Shown here piece by piece: positions 1 through 8,413 of a stretch of DNA of 64,000 nt. The stretch is from an uncultured Treponema sp. GTDB taxonomy: Bacteria > Spirochaetota > Spirochaetia > Treponematales > Treponemataceae. The DNA lies in NCBI GenBank assembly GCA_947166355.1, contig CAMVDX010000004.1:1-64000 (forward strand), read 5' to 3'. Within the stretch, counting starts at the first letter, position 1. Each line of letters begins with the position of its first letter. The position numbers and the translations under genes are program-made. Under the pieces are notes generated by a model, which saw only the letters and a list, made by a program, of their open reading frames with translations, was not told the origin of the DNA and did not search any database.

Positions 1-53
1 TATTATCTCAGCCTTCCAAGCTGATGACGAGGGTTCGACTCCCTTCATCCGCT
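1..53 (+). tRNA. tRNA-Gly (anticodon TCC), 3' part only
   Basis: The window opens inside a tRNA. The anticodon loop reads CTTCCAA (about 13-19), giving anticodon TCC. The T-arm is visible with loop TTCGACT at 34-40 and paired flanks at 29-33 and 41-45. The acceptor 3' strand is CATCCGC at 46-52 with discriminator T53. No CCA is encoded. The 5' half lies outside the window. Confidence 0.85.
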
Positions 54-60
54 CTAATAA

Positions 61-90
61 AGCTCGTCAATCAAATGACGGGCTTTTTTT
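61..90 (+). terminator. Rho-independent terminator after tRNA-Gly
   Basis: AGCTCGTCA (61-69) pairs with TGACGGGCT (76-84), allowing one G-T pair, around a six-base loop and is followed by a T run. It sits directly behind the tRNA and closes that transcript. Confidence 0.85.
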
Positions 91-210
91 ATGTAAATCT
101 ATATGTTATAAGGATTTAGATAGGGTATGTGCAGGCTTTTTTAGCGTTAAAACTCGTAAATGTAGGGTAAAATAAGACTAAATACTGCATATACGGGGCT
201 TTTAAGTTCC

Positions 211-246
211 GATTGTCTAGAGAATTGACTAGAAGATTGTCTAGAA
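211..246. repeat. 12-bp unit repeated three times in tandem
   Basis: Three adjacent 12-mers, GATTGTCTAGAG, AATTGACTAGAA and GATTGTCTAGAA, lie between the tRNA terminator and a truncated gene. The rest of 91-286 is AT-rich with no gene that I can support. The role is unknown. Confidence 0.6.
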
Positions 247-286
247 GTTTGGAATAAAATGTCAAATCCAGTTGCAAAATTATTAT

Positions 287-736
287 TCAGACAGATTCCA
301 TTTGTTCCATAAATAAATCTTTTACATATCTATATTCTTCTTCAGAAAAATTACAGAAATCTTGTAATTCTTCAAGCTTTACAATTTTTTCTTCAACTAA
401 TTTTCTGGCTTGAATTAGATTATCTTCAAACTTTAATTCACGCATATAATCATCCATTTGCTCATATAATTTAGTACGTTGTTCTAAATCTCTTTTTGCA
501 GCTTCTAGAGTCTTGAACATAAAGGTTTTAAAATCTTCCTCTGGAAAATGCTCTGTTGAAGGAAAAACTTCTTCATTTAAATCATATGATTCACAATTAT
601 ACCAGATACCATCATTTTCCGTTATAAATATTGTGAGAACTTTGTATTTATAAATCTCTTTATATTCTACTCCTCGTCTCCCATAAAAAATCTCACCTGG
701 TTTGCATACTGTATTATAAACTTCTTTCAGATAAAA
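287..736 (-). pseudogene. 5'-truncated conserved-looking hypothetical gene
   Basis: The minus-strand frame is open from 736 to 287, about 150 codons. The only in-frame ATG is internal, at 520, with no ribosome binding site, and no GTG or TTG start exists upstream. The part before that ATG reads as normal protein (for example CKPGEIFYGRRGVEYKEIYK and DGIWYNCESYDLNEEVFP), so it was coding. The C-terminal half is charged and helical. The frame ends at 737-739 with a stop, just where an unrelated plus-strand gene tail begins. I infer that a rearrangement removed the 5' end. I do not recognise the family. A 77-residue product from the internal ATG is possible but not supported. Confidence 0.5.
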
Positions 737-870
737 TTACAGAGAGTCCTGATGATTATGTTTTTTTTGATGTTGGAGCAACAAAAGCTTCTGACAGTCT
801 ACGTAAGGTTTTAAATGCAAATATTCCGGAACGTAAAAAAGAACGAGGTTATTGTCTGGTTCTTCCTTAA
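733..870 (+). pseudogene. 3' remnant of an unidentified gene
   Basis: A plus-strand frame encodes a protein-like tail (ITESPDDYVFFDVGATKA, then SDSLRKVLNANIPERKKERG and YCLVLP) ending in TAA at 868-870. It has no start codon or ribosome binding site. The left boundary is uncertain by about 20 bp because both strands are open near 720-740. It abuts the truncated minus-strand gene at about 735, so two gene ends appear joined tail to head. The family is unknown. The 871-1013 stretch behind it holds nothing I can name. Confidence 0.35.
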
Positions 871-1013
871 TCTTGAGTTGAATCATCTGTTAAACAGACG
901 AGAAAAAATCCCGTGGCTTTTTATAATTTAATTAATGACGAAAAAAAACTTCTTTGTTGCTGCATCGTAAAAAGAACTATTCGATTAAAAAAACAGGAAC
1001 AATTATATTTTAA

Positions 1014-2933
1014 TCAAACCTTAAAAGTTCCATCATCCAGCTTTGCTTCAAATTCTGATTTTGGAATCGGTTTACTGAATAAATATCCCTGTAATTTTTC
1101 ACAGCCGTTATCTCTTAAAAAGTCATAAGCCTCTTGAGTTTCAACACCTTCTGTAAGAGTCTGCATTCCTAAAGCTTTTGCAAGGTTAATTACATTTTTC
1201 AGAATATGGCGGGCTTTTTCATTGCCTGAAAAGTTTGAAAGAAATTTCATATCAATCTTTATCAAATCAAAATCATATTCTTTAAGAACATTTAAGCCCG
1301 AGTATCCTGAACCAAAATCATCAAGCCATAAAGCATAGCCCTGCGCACGGAAGCTTTTTAATTCCTCTTTTAATTTTGTATCGTCTTCAGAAAGTGTGCT
1401 TTCTGTGATTTCAATATGAATTGCATTTTTATCAATTTCGTATTTTTTCAGACAGCTTCCGACTTCATCGGCAAGATTAAGTGAATCAAAATCCATTCTT
1501 GAAAAATTTAATGAAATAGGAAGAACCTTACGACCGGTAGTTTTTGCATCTCTTATATCACGGCAGACTTTATCTACTATATACATATCAAGTCTGTGAA
1601 TCTGATGATATTCTTCAAGTGTATCAATAAAATCAGCTGGTGAAAGAAGACCGTAAGTAGGATCATCCCAGCGCGCCAATGCTTCTAAACCGCAAATCTT
1701 TCCATCAGAAGCATTCACCTGCGGCTGATAATAAACTTTAATATATTCATTCTTGATTGCCTGATCAAAATTATTAATAATATACTGCTTGTTTTGAAAA
1801 CGGGTTGCCATATTTGCATCATATTCACAGTAAGTTATGTTATAATTTTTTTTGATTGTATTACAGGCATATCGTGCATGGTCACAGGCAATCAGTGGTA
1901 AAACTTCTTTGCTTTCTGGTTTATACGCACCAACTTTAATTCCAAGCCTGATATCATATTGAAAATCATTAATCTTTTTGCAGATTTCCATTATTTTATC
2001 TTTGATTTTTAAGTCCCTGGTAAGAACAACAAAATTGTCATTTGAAAAATGGGCAATAATTCCGTCATCAAATGTTTTCTTAAGAAAATCTGCAAAGTCT
2101 TTAAGAAATGAATTTCCTTCCCAGAATCCATATTTCTGATTAAGCATTTTAAAATTTTCTATATCAAAATATAGATAAATATAATCTTTTATGTTTACCT
2201 GAGGATTATTTATCAGTTCAAAAGCTTGTCCCCGGAAATAATTCATGTTTGCAATTCCTGTTACTTCATCACTTATGGAAAGTTTAAGAAGAATATCATG
2301 TGCCTGTTCCAGTCTTTCATCTTTTTTTGCTTCGCTGATTTTCTGACGGTAAGCATTAATTGCACTTAAAAGAATGATGATTAAAACGATTGTAAGATTA
2401 ACTTTAGTTGCATATGAGGCAGGGATTTTATTATTACAGATTATAAAGAAAAATCCATAAGAAGAACAAAGAAATAATATAGAAAAAAACGGTCTCCATA
2501 CTGTGAAGCAAAATACAAGGATTGTCATTGTTATCAATGTAATAAACTGTTCACCTTTGAGATAATCTAAGTATGAAATATAAATTCCAAATCCCATTGA
2601 AATAATTGAAAAAATAAAACGTATACCTAGCCAGGTTTTATGCGTTTGTATTATTTTTTTATGATGAAGAATTGAAAAGATAAGTAAAGTAAGAGAAGAG
2701 AGAAATAAAACTCCATAACAGGTAAGATGTATTATAAGCCATTGTTTTGAGCGATTTAAATTTCCAAAGAATTGAAAAAATAATGTACTGCAAATCATCC
2801 AAAGCTCAAGCAGTACAACTACAGAAGAAACATAGAGACTTGATTTTATATTTGAGCGGTCAAAATAATCATTTGTATATTTAGTATAATTTTCTATTCC
2901 AAAAAAGCTTTTAAGCGAATCAAATCTACCCAT
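1014..2933 (-). CDS. Membrane-bound GGDEF/EAL protein, probable c-di-GMP phosphodiesterase
   Basis: This 639-residue protein has about six membrane segments in residues 30-200, a GGDEF-like domain at about 215-370 and an EAL domain at about 380-630. The GGDEF active-site motif is degenerate (HFSNDNFVVL where RxGGDEFxxL is expected), so cyclase activity is unlikely. The EAL domain keeps its signature residues: LEALARW, the metal-binding Asn in LNFSR, EITES, LDDFGSGYSGL, KIDMKF, EGVET and QGYLFSKP. I infer that it degrades cyclic di-GMP at the inner membrane, with the degenerate GGDEF as a possible regulatory module. A TATAAT lies only 6 nt before the ATG, but the -35 is poor. The gene is divergent from rnfC. 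Confidence 0.9.
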   Translation of the reverse strand: MGRFDSLKSFFGIENYTKYTNDYFDRSNIKSSLYVSSVVVLLELWMICSTLFFQFFGNLNRSKQWLIIHLTCYGVLFLSSLTLLIFSILHHKKIIQTHKTWLGIRFIFSIISMGFGIYISYLDYLKGEQFITLITMTILVFCFTVWRPFFSILFLCSSYGFFFIICNNKIPASYATKVNLTIVLIIILLSAINAYRQKISEAKKDERLEQAHDILLKLSISDEVTGIANMNYFRGQAFELINNPQVNIKDYIYLYFDIENFKMLNQKYGFWEGNSFLKDFADFLKKTFDDGIIAHFSNDNFVVLTRDLKIKDKIMEICKKINDFQYDIRLGIKVGAYKPESKEVLPLIACDHARYACNTIKKNYNITYCEYDANMATRFQNKQYIINNFDQAIKNEYIKVYYQPQVNASDGKICGLEALARWDDPTYGLLSPADFIDTLEEYHQIHRLDMYIVDKVCRDIRDAKTTGRKVLPISLNFSRMDFDSLNLADEVGSCLKKYEIDKNAIHIEITESTLSEDDTKLKEELKSFRAQGYALWLDDFGSGYSGLNVLKEYDFDLIKIDMKFLSNFSGNEKARHILKNVINLAKALGMQTLTEGVETQEAYDFLRDNGCEKLQGYLFSKPIPKSEFEAKLDDGTFKV

Positions 2934-3002
2934 AAATTTATTATAAATCTTTTTTCAAAAAATAGAAAATAAATTATTATAAAAATAGTTCGCTGGTAAA
3001 TG

Positions 3003-3031
3003 TTGCAAGTTGGCTTTTCTCGGGGTATAAT
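3003..3031 (+). promoter_or_regulatory. Sigma-70-type promoter of the rnf operon
   Basis: TTGCAA (3003-3008), a 17-nt spacer and a perfect TATAAT (3026-3031). The rnfC ATG is at 3041, so transcription should start within about 0-4 nt of the start codon. No ribosome binding site precedes the ATG. Confidence 0.75.
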
Positions 3032-3040
3032 AATATAATT

Positions 3041-4447
3041 ATGAGAGCAAAAACATTTAAGGGTGGAATCCATCCTAAAGAGTATAAGGAACTGAGCAAC
3101 CAGTGTCCTGTTACTCCTGCGTTTCCTGCATCTAAAACAGTAACAATTCCGGTTACAATGGGAGGCGCACCAAATCAGCCTGTAGTGGCTGTAGGAGATG
3201 AAGTTGCTAAAGGACAGATAATTGCCAATGGTGATGGCTTTATGAACTGTCCGGTTCATTCTTCTGTTTCTGGTAAAGTTAAAAAAATACAAACCTGTCT
3301 TGTTACCGGTAACGGTATGGCGCCCTGTATTATTATTGAAGCAGATGATTCTGCACGTGAAAGTCTGCTGCCTGTTTTAGATCCATTTGAAAGTTCAAAA
3401 GAAGATTGTCTTAAAAGAATTCGTGAAGCAGGAATTGTTGGTATGGGTGGAGCATCTTTCCCGGCTCATGTAAAACTGAATCCTCCTGCAGATAAAATTA
3501 TAGATTATGTACTTATAAATGCTGCTGAATGTGAGCCTTATCTTACCTGCGATGAACGAACAATGCTTGAGCAGCCGTCTAAAATTGTAGACGGTCTTGC
3601 AATTGTTCTTCATATCGTAAATGGTGGTAAGGGCGGAAGTGGTAATGCAAAAGGTATGATTGTTCTTGAAGATAACAAAGCATATCTGATGCCGGAACTC
3701 GAAAAGGCTATTACTGATTCTGGTAAAAGCGATTCAATTTCTATCTGCCTTGTTCAAACAAAATATCCGCAGGGAGCAGAAAAGTTTATTGTTTCTGCCG
3801 CAACTGGCCGAGAGATTCCAAGTGCAAAATTGCCGGCAGATGCAGGCTGTGTAATTTCTAACGTTGGAACTGTATGTGCAATAAGTGATGCCTTCCGTTT
3901 TGGAATGCCTTTGATTGAACGTTCACTTACTATAAGCGGCGGAGCTGTTGAAAAGCCGGTAAATATCCGCGTTCCTGTTGGTACAATCGTAAGTGATTTA
4001 ATGCCTGATGTATTCCAGCTCAAAGAAAATGCTGCTGTCAAAATTATAAGTGGTGGACCTATGATGGGCTTTGCCATGGCTTCAGCTGATTTTCCTATTG
4101 CTAAAGGAACAAGCGGCGTAACCTTTCTTACAGAAAAAGAAACCTTCTTGGAAGAAGAAAGCCAGTGCATTTCCTGCGGCTCCTGTGTTGCAAAGTGTGC
4201 AATGAGACTGAGCCCGGCACTGATTGTCCGTGAGCTTAAAGCCGGAAACCTTGAAAAGGCTAAGAGCTTTGGTCTTATGGATTGTATTGAATGCGGCTGC
4301 TGTGCCTTTGTTTGTCCGGCAAAAGTAAATCTGATTCAAAGAATCCGTTTGGGTAAGGGTATTGTTCGCCAGAAAATGGCAGAAGAAAAAGCTAAGGCTG
4401 CTGCAAAAGTGGCTGCCGAAAAAGCAGCAAACGAAGGAGGCAAGTGA
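3041..4447 (+). CDS. rnfC: Rnf complex subunit C (ferredoxin:NAD+ oxidoreductase)
   Basis: RnfC is the peripheral subunit of the membrane Rnf complex, which couples electron transfer between ferredoxin and NAD+ to Na+ or H+ pumping. In its 468 residues it shows the N-terminal sandwich domain (KTFKGGIHP), the glycine-rich nucleotide/FMN-binding motif GIVGMGGASFPAHVKL, the AAECEPYLTCDERTM motif and two ferredoxin-type 4Fe-4S motifs (CISCGSCVAKCAM and CIECGCCAFVCPAKV). The C-terminus is rich in Ala, Lys and Glu. It is first in the operon C-D-G-E-A-B and overlaps rnfD by 4 nt. No Shine-Dalgarno is visible and the promoter sits directly in front, so the mRNA is probably leaderless. Confidence 0.97.
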   Translation: MRAKTFKGGIHPKEYKELSNQCPVTPAFPASKTVTIPVTMGGAPNQPVVAVGDEVAKGQIIANGDGFMNCPVHSSVSGKVKKIQTCLVTGNGMAPCIIIEADDSARESLLPVLDPFESSKEDCLKRIREAGIVGMGGASFPAHVKLNPPADKIIDYVLINAAECEPYLTCDERTMLEQPSKIVDGLAIVLHIVNGGKGGSGNAKGMIVLEDNKAYLMPELEKAITDSGKSDSISICLVQTKYPQGAEKFIVSAATGREIPSAKLPADAGCVISNVGTVCAISDAFRFGMPLIERSLTISGGAVEKPVNIRVPVGTIVSDLMPDVFQLKENAAVKIISGGPMMGFAMASADFPIAKGTSGVTFLTEKETFLEEESQCISCGSCVAKCAMRLSPALIVRELKAGNLEKAKSFGLMDCIECGCCAFVCPAKVNLIQRIRLGKGIVRQKMAEEKAKAAAKVAAEKAANEGGK

Positions 4448-5430
4448 TGGACAACAAAATATTCGTTTCTTCTAGCCCTCATTTTAATTTTAAATGTTCA
4501 ACTCAGATGATTATGGGAACTGTGCTGATTGCTTTGCTCCCGGAAATTATAATGGGTATAGTTTTATTTGGGATTGCTGCTCTTATAAGAATTCTTGTAT
4601 CGGTTGCTTCCTGTGTTCTTTTTGAATTCCTGTTCCAGAAAGTAACAAAACAGAAAATTGTAATTGCAAATCTTTCTGCCTGTGTTACAGGCGTTATGAT
4701 GGCACTGGTTTGTCCTCCAACTGCTCCGGTTTGGATTTTTGTAGTAGGAGCCGCTGTTGCAATGATTGTTGCAAAGGGGCTTTTTGGTGGAATTGGTTCA
4801 AATGTTTTCAATCCTGCTTTGACAGGTCGTGCCTTTATGTTCTTAAGCTTTCCAGCTAGCATGGGTGCTTCATGGATGGCTCCAAAGGCTATTGGCGGCA
4901 TGGATGCAATTTCATCTGCTACAACTTTATCCGCAATTAAGGCTGGAACTTTTGTAATAGAAGACGGAACTTACTGGCAGTATTTTATCGGTAACAGAGC
5001 TGGTTGTATCGGTGAAACTTCAATCCTTTTGATTTTGATTTCTTTCGCTTTTCTTGCACTCGCTCATATCATAGACTGGCGGGCACCTCTTGCAATGGTT
5101 GGTACTGTGGCTCTCTGTTCACTGATTTCCGGTGAAAATGTAGCCATGTCTCTTATGACCGGTGGCCTTATGTTTGGTGCTACCTTTATGGTAACTGATT
5201 ATGCTACAGCCCCGGTAACAAAGAAAGGCCGCCTTGTATTCGGCTTTGGCTGTGGACTTATAACTTTCCTTATCCGAAAGTTTGGCGGTTACCCGGAAGG
5301 AGTTATGTTCTCAATTTTGATTATGAATAGCGTTGCTCCATTCCTTAATAATCTGACTGCACGAAAATATGGTTATGGTAAGAAGGCTGGCCGTCCGGCA
5401 AATGCAGCTAATGCAAAGGAGGCAAAGTAA
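4444..5430 (+). CDS. rnfD: Rnf complex membrane subunit D, flavinylated
   Basis: This is an integral membrane subunit of Rnf with many hydrophobic helices over 328 residues. The stretch DAISSATTLSAIK matches the (S/T)xAT site at which FMN is attached to Thr by a phosphoester bond in the RnfD/NqrB family. The family motif FNPALTGRAF is also present. It overlaps both neighbours (ATGA-type and TAATG-type junctions), which suggests translational coupling. Confidence 0.96.
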   Translation: MMDNKIFVSSSPHFNFKCSTQMIMGTVLIALLPEIIMGIVLFGIAALIRILVSVASCVLFEFLFQKVTKQKIVIANLSACVTGVMMALVCPPTAPVWIFVVGAAVAMIVAKGLFGGIGSNVFNPALTGRAFMFLSFPASMGASWMAPKAIGGMDAISSATTLSAIKAGTFVIEDGTYWQYFIGNRAGCIGETSILLILISFAFLALAHIIDWRAPLAMVGTVALCSLISGENVAMSLMTGGLMFGATFMVTDYATAPVTKKGRLVFGFGCGLITFLIRKFGGYPEGVMFSILIMNSVAPFLNNLTARKYGYGKKAGRPANAANAKEAK

Positions 5431-6047
5431 TGGCAAAAGTTACTGAAAAAGAAAATGCCTGGAGCATGATAAAACTTGGCCTTGTTCTTTGTGCTTATGC
5501 AGTTGCAGCCTGTGCAATGTTAGCAATAGTTAATAATTTTACAGCTCCAAAAATTGCACAGAATCAGGAAAGAAAGGTAAGTCAGGCTATGGCAGAGTTT
5601 TTCCCGGATTCTGGACTTACCTTTGAAACTATAAATGATTTTACTCCACCAGTTGTCGGTGCAATTACAGTTGATGAAATGTATGTTGCAAAACGTGGAA
5701 ATGAAATTGTCGGTGGGGCAGCACAGGTTAGCGGTCCAACCTATGATCAGGGAACAATTTTAATTGGTATGAAAACAGATGGAACTGTTACCGGCCTTAA
5801 GTTTTTGAAACTTACTGACTCGCCGGGCTTTGGCCTTAAAGCAAATGATGCAACCTTTAAGCTTCCTAACGGTAAAACTTTCTATGGTCAGTTTGAAGGA
5901 AAGAATGCCAGAGAAGGCTTTGTGGCAGGAAAAAACTTTGATGCAATTTCCGGTGCAACAATCACCAGTGTTGCGGTTTCTTCTTTAATTAATGAAGGAA
6001 CTAAGAATATTTTTGCATATTTTAATCAGAAGGGGGTTGAGAAGTAA
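5430..6047 (+). CDS. rnfG: Rnf complex subunit G, covalent FMN carrier
   Basis: RnfG (205 residues) has one N-terminal membrane anchor (about residues 15-35) and an FMN-binding domain outside the membrane. The flavinylation motif is intact: DAISGATITSVAVSSLI near residue 175, with Thr as the FMN attachment site. The conserved DSPGFGLKA segment is present. It starts one base after the rnfD stop codon begins and is followed by a 100-bp palindromic repeat before rnfE. Confidence 0.96.
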   Translation: MAKVTEKENAWSMIKLGLVLCAYAVAACAMLAIVNNFTAPKIAQNQERKVSQAMAEFFPDSGLTFETINDFTPPVVGAITVDEMYVAKRGNEIVGGAAQVSGPTYDQGTILIGMKTDGTVTGLKFLKLTDSPGFGLKANDATFKLPNGKTFYGQFEGKNAREGFVAGKNFDAISGATITSVAVSSLINEGTKNIFAYFNQKGVEK

Positions 6048-6048
6048 A

Positions 6049-6130
6049 GGTGGTTTCGATACACCGCTACGCGGCACTCAACCACCGGTGATTGAGTAGT
6101 ACGGTGCTAAAGCACCTATCGTATCGAAAT
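6049..6130. repeat. Dispersed palindromic repeat (family 1) inside the rnf operon
   Basis: GGTGGTTTCGATAC at 6049-6062 is matched by GTATCGAAAT at 6121-6130. Two internal hairpins and the ACTCAACCACC core lie between. The same family occurs at 9771-9825 and 50541-50644. It separates rnfG from rnfE. No T run follows, so it need not stop transcription, and a role in folding or in protecting the mRNA is possible. Confidence 0.8.
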
Positions 6131-6149
6131 CATATTTATTAAAAATCTT

Positions 6150-6776
6150 ATGAATACTAAATTGAAAACTTTTACAAACGGTTTCCTTCGCGAAAATCCT
6201 CTTCTTGTCTTAAATATCGGCTTGTGTTCATCTCTTGGTGTAACTACAAGTATCTTCAATGGAATCGGTATGGGAATTGGTATGACTTTCGTACTTGTTA
6301 TGAGTGAAATAGTAATTTCTATTTTCAGAAAACTAATTCCTTCAGCAATTCGTCTTCCAATCTTCATAACTGTAATTGCGGCTTTTACAACAATTGTTCA
6401 GCTGGTTTTGAATGCCTATGTTGAATCTCTTTATAATGCGCTTGGAGTTTTTATTCCGCTTATCGTTGTAAACTGTATCATTATGGGGCGTGTAGAAGCC
6501 TTTGCTTCAAAAAACAAGCTTGGCGACTGTGTTCTCGACGGTCTTGGAATGGGAATCGGTTATACAATCGTTCTTGTTGCAATTTCTTTGATTCGTGAGT
6601 TGCTTGGTGGCGGTACACTTTTTGCCGGAACTGCACTTAAATTAGATGTAATTCCAGAAGATTTCAGAATCGGAATCTTTAATTCAGCACCGGGCGGCTT
6701 CCTTGTGTTCGGTATTTTAGCTGCCTGCCTTCAGGCTTATAAACAGCACAAAGCAAACAAAGGAGGGGAACAATAA
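6150..6776 (+). CDS. rnfE: Rnf complex membrane subunit E
   Basis: This 208-residue, multi-helix subunit pairs with RnfA in the membrane. It shows the two conserved cysteines of the family, in LNIGLCSSLGVTT near residue 25 and PLIVVNCIIMGR near residue 107, thought to bind the intramembrane 2Fe-2S cluster together with RnfA. No ribosome binding site precedes the ATG at 6150, which follows the family 1 repeat, so initiation here is unusual. It overlaps rnfA by one base. Confidence 0.95.
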   Translation: MNTKLKTFTNGFLRENPLLVLNIGLCSSLGVTTSIFNGIGMGIGMTFVLVMSEIVISIFRKLIPSAIRLPIFITVIAAFTTIVQLVLNAYVESLYNALGVFIPLIVVNCIIMGRVEAFASKNKLGDCVLDGLGMGIGYTIVLVAISLIRELLGGGTLFAGTALKLDVIPEDFRIGIFNSAPGGFLVFGILAACLQAYKQHKANKGGEQ

Positions 6777-7351
6777 TGGAAACAATTAAACTTTTTATAA
6801 AATCTGCACTTATTGATAATGTTGTTTTTATTCAGTACCTGGCAATCTGTCCTTTTATCGGTATGACAAATGATACTGAAAAAGCAACCGGTATGGGACT
6901 TGCTACAACCTTCGTTATCATGCTTGCAACCGCCGTAACCTGGCCTCTCTATAAGCTTGTTATGGTACCGCTTGGACTCGAATTCCTGCAGACTCTTTTC
7001 TTTATTCTTGTAATCGCATCTCTTGTACAGCTTGTAGAATTCTTCCTAAAGAAAATGTCTCCGGGACTTTACAATGCAATGGGTGTTTACCTTGCTTTGA
7101 TTACAACAAACTGTGCTGTTCTTGGTATTACAATCAACTGCATTGGTAAAAACTATAACTATGTTCAGAGTCTTGTATATGCCTTTGGTTCTGCAATGGG
7201 CTTCCTCATTTCTATGGTAATCATGAGTGGAGTCCGCAGTCGTGTAAAAACAGCAAATATACCAAAAGCTTTTGCCGGAACTCCGATTCTCTATATCTGT
7301 GCAAGTCTTTTGAGTCTGGCCTTCTTAGGTTTTAAAGGACTTATTAAATGA
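6776..7351 (+). CDS. rnfA: Rnf complex membrane subunit A
   Basis: This 191-residue partner of RnfE has six predicted helices. The cluster-binding cysteines are visible in QYLAICPFIGMTND and LITTNCAVLGIT. GGAGGGG in the end of rnfE serves as ribosome binding site. An 86-bp spacer with a palindromic repeat separates it from rnfB. Confidence 0.96.
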   Translation: METIKLFIKSALIDNVVFIQYLAICPFIGMTNDTEKATGMGLATTFVIMLATAVTWPLYKLVMVPLGLEFLQTLFFILVIASLVQLVEFFLKKMSPGLYNAMGVYLALITTNCAVLGITINCIGKNYNYVQSLVYAFGSAMGFLISMVIMSGVRSRVKTANIPKAFAGTPILYICASLLSLAFLGFKGLIK

Positions 7352-7424
7352 GTAAGGCCGCTGGCGGCCGGTGATAAATAGAAAAGCGTTAAAAAAATTG
7401 CGAAAGCAATTTTTAGCTTTACCA
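7352..7424. repeat. Dispersed palindromic repeat (family 6) between rnfA and rnfB
   Basis: It contains GGCCGCTGGCGGCC and the hairpin AAAATTGCGAAAGCAATTTTT, and carries GCGTTAA between them. The reverse complement of this unit lies at about 55555-55620. A family relative lies at 28003-28125. Confidence 0.7.
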
Positions 7425-7437
7425 TATAGAGGTGAAA

Positions 7438-8235
7438 ATGAATACGATATTATATACAATTATAGTTGCCGCAATTATCGCTATCCTGCTTGGTATTCTG
7501 CTTGGACTCTTCAAAAAGATTTTCCATGTTGATACAGATCCAAAAGTTCAGCTTGTTCGCGATGCCCTTAGCGGAGCAAACTGTGGTGGCTGTGGTCTTG
7601 CAGGCTGTGATGCTTTTGCTTCGGCTGTTGTAAAAGGTGAAGCGCCGACTAACGGTTGCGTTGCCGGTGGTTCAGACTGTGCAAAAAAGGTCGCAGAAAT
7701 CTTAGGGCAGGCTGGGGTAGAAGTAAAACCAAAGGTTGCATTTCTTGCCTGTGCAGGTTCAAAAGACTGTGCCGCTGATAAAGCCGAATACATTGGTATG
7801 AAAACCTGTAAAGCAGCTCAGCTTACAATGAATGGTACAAAAAAATGTGCCTTTGGTTGTATCGGTTTTGGAGACTGTGTAAAAGTTTGTCCATTCGGTG
7901 CTTTAAGCATGGGAGAAGACGGACTTCCAAAGGTTGATAAATCTAAATGTGTAGCCTGCGGTAAATGTGCCGCTGCATGTCCAAAGCATCTGTTTAAGTT
8001 TATTGATGCAGATACTAAAGGTGCAATTGGTGTTTGTTCAAACAAAAGCGACAATAAAGTTCAAATCAAAAAAGATTGCGCAAGAGGCTGCTTTAAGTGC
8101 GGTATGTGTGCCAGAAAGTGCCCTGAACAGGCAATAGATTGTTCTTCAGGACTCCCTGTTATTGACTACACAAAATGTACCAGCTGCGGCACCTGCATTA
8201 GTGCCTGTGTAGATAAGGTATTGGTAATGCTATAA
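7438..8235 (+). CDS. rnfB: Rnf complex iron-sulfur subunit B
   Basis: RnfB takes electrons from soluble ferredoxin. Its 265 residues show one N-terminal membrane helix, the 4Fe-4S motif ANCGGCGLAGCDAF followed by a further Cys at GC(V), and then several ferredoxin motifs: CIGFGDCVKVCPFG, CVACGKCAAACPKH, CFKCGMCARKCPE and CTSCGTCISACVD. I prefer the ATG at 7438, with AGAGG 5-6 nt upstream, over the in-frame GTG at 7432. It is the last gene of the rnf operon. Confidence 0.95.
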   Translation: MNTILYTIIVAAIIAILLGILLGLFKKIFHVDTDPKVQLVRDALSGANCGGCGLAGCDAFASAVVKGEAPTNGCVAGGSDCAKKVAEILGQAGVEVKPKVAFLACAGSKDCAADKAEYIGMKTCKAAQLTMNGTKKCAFGCIGFGDCVKVCPFGALSMGEDGLPKVDKSKCVACGKCAAACPKHLFKFIDADTKGAIGVCSNKSDNKVQIKKDCARGCFKCGMCARKCPEQAIDCSSGLPVIDYTKCTSCGTCISACVDKVLVML

Positions 8236-8377
8236 CGTCATCCCGAACTTTGGGAGCGGCACTGCGTAAGCAGGGCAAAAACTGTCCAGTGGACTGTTTT
8301 GTAAATAGTCTCCGAGCAGCTATGCTGCGAAGGTCCGGGATCTCAAATATATATGCTGAAAAAAGTTCAGCATGACA
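8236..8377. repeat. Dispersed palindromic repeat (family 2)
   Basis: The core AACTGTCCAGTGGACTGTTT is flanked by GCGGCACTGCGTAAGCAGGGC on one side and GAGCAGCTATGCTGCGAAGG on the other. Other copies are at 14193-14302 (inverted) and 53030-53190. It fills the space between rnfB and the permease gene. Confidence 0.8.
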
Positions 8378-8413
8378 TTAAATCAGTAAATCCATAATAG
8401 GAGGATATAAATT

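Noticed and set aside
913..1128. A 71-codon plus-strand frame
   Set aside because: It overlaps the 3' end of the EAL gene on the other strand, has a non-protein-like composition and no ribosome binding site.
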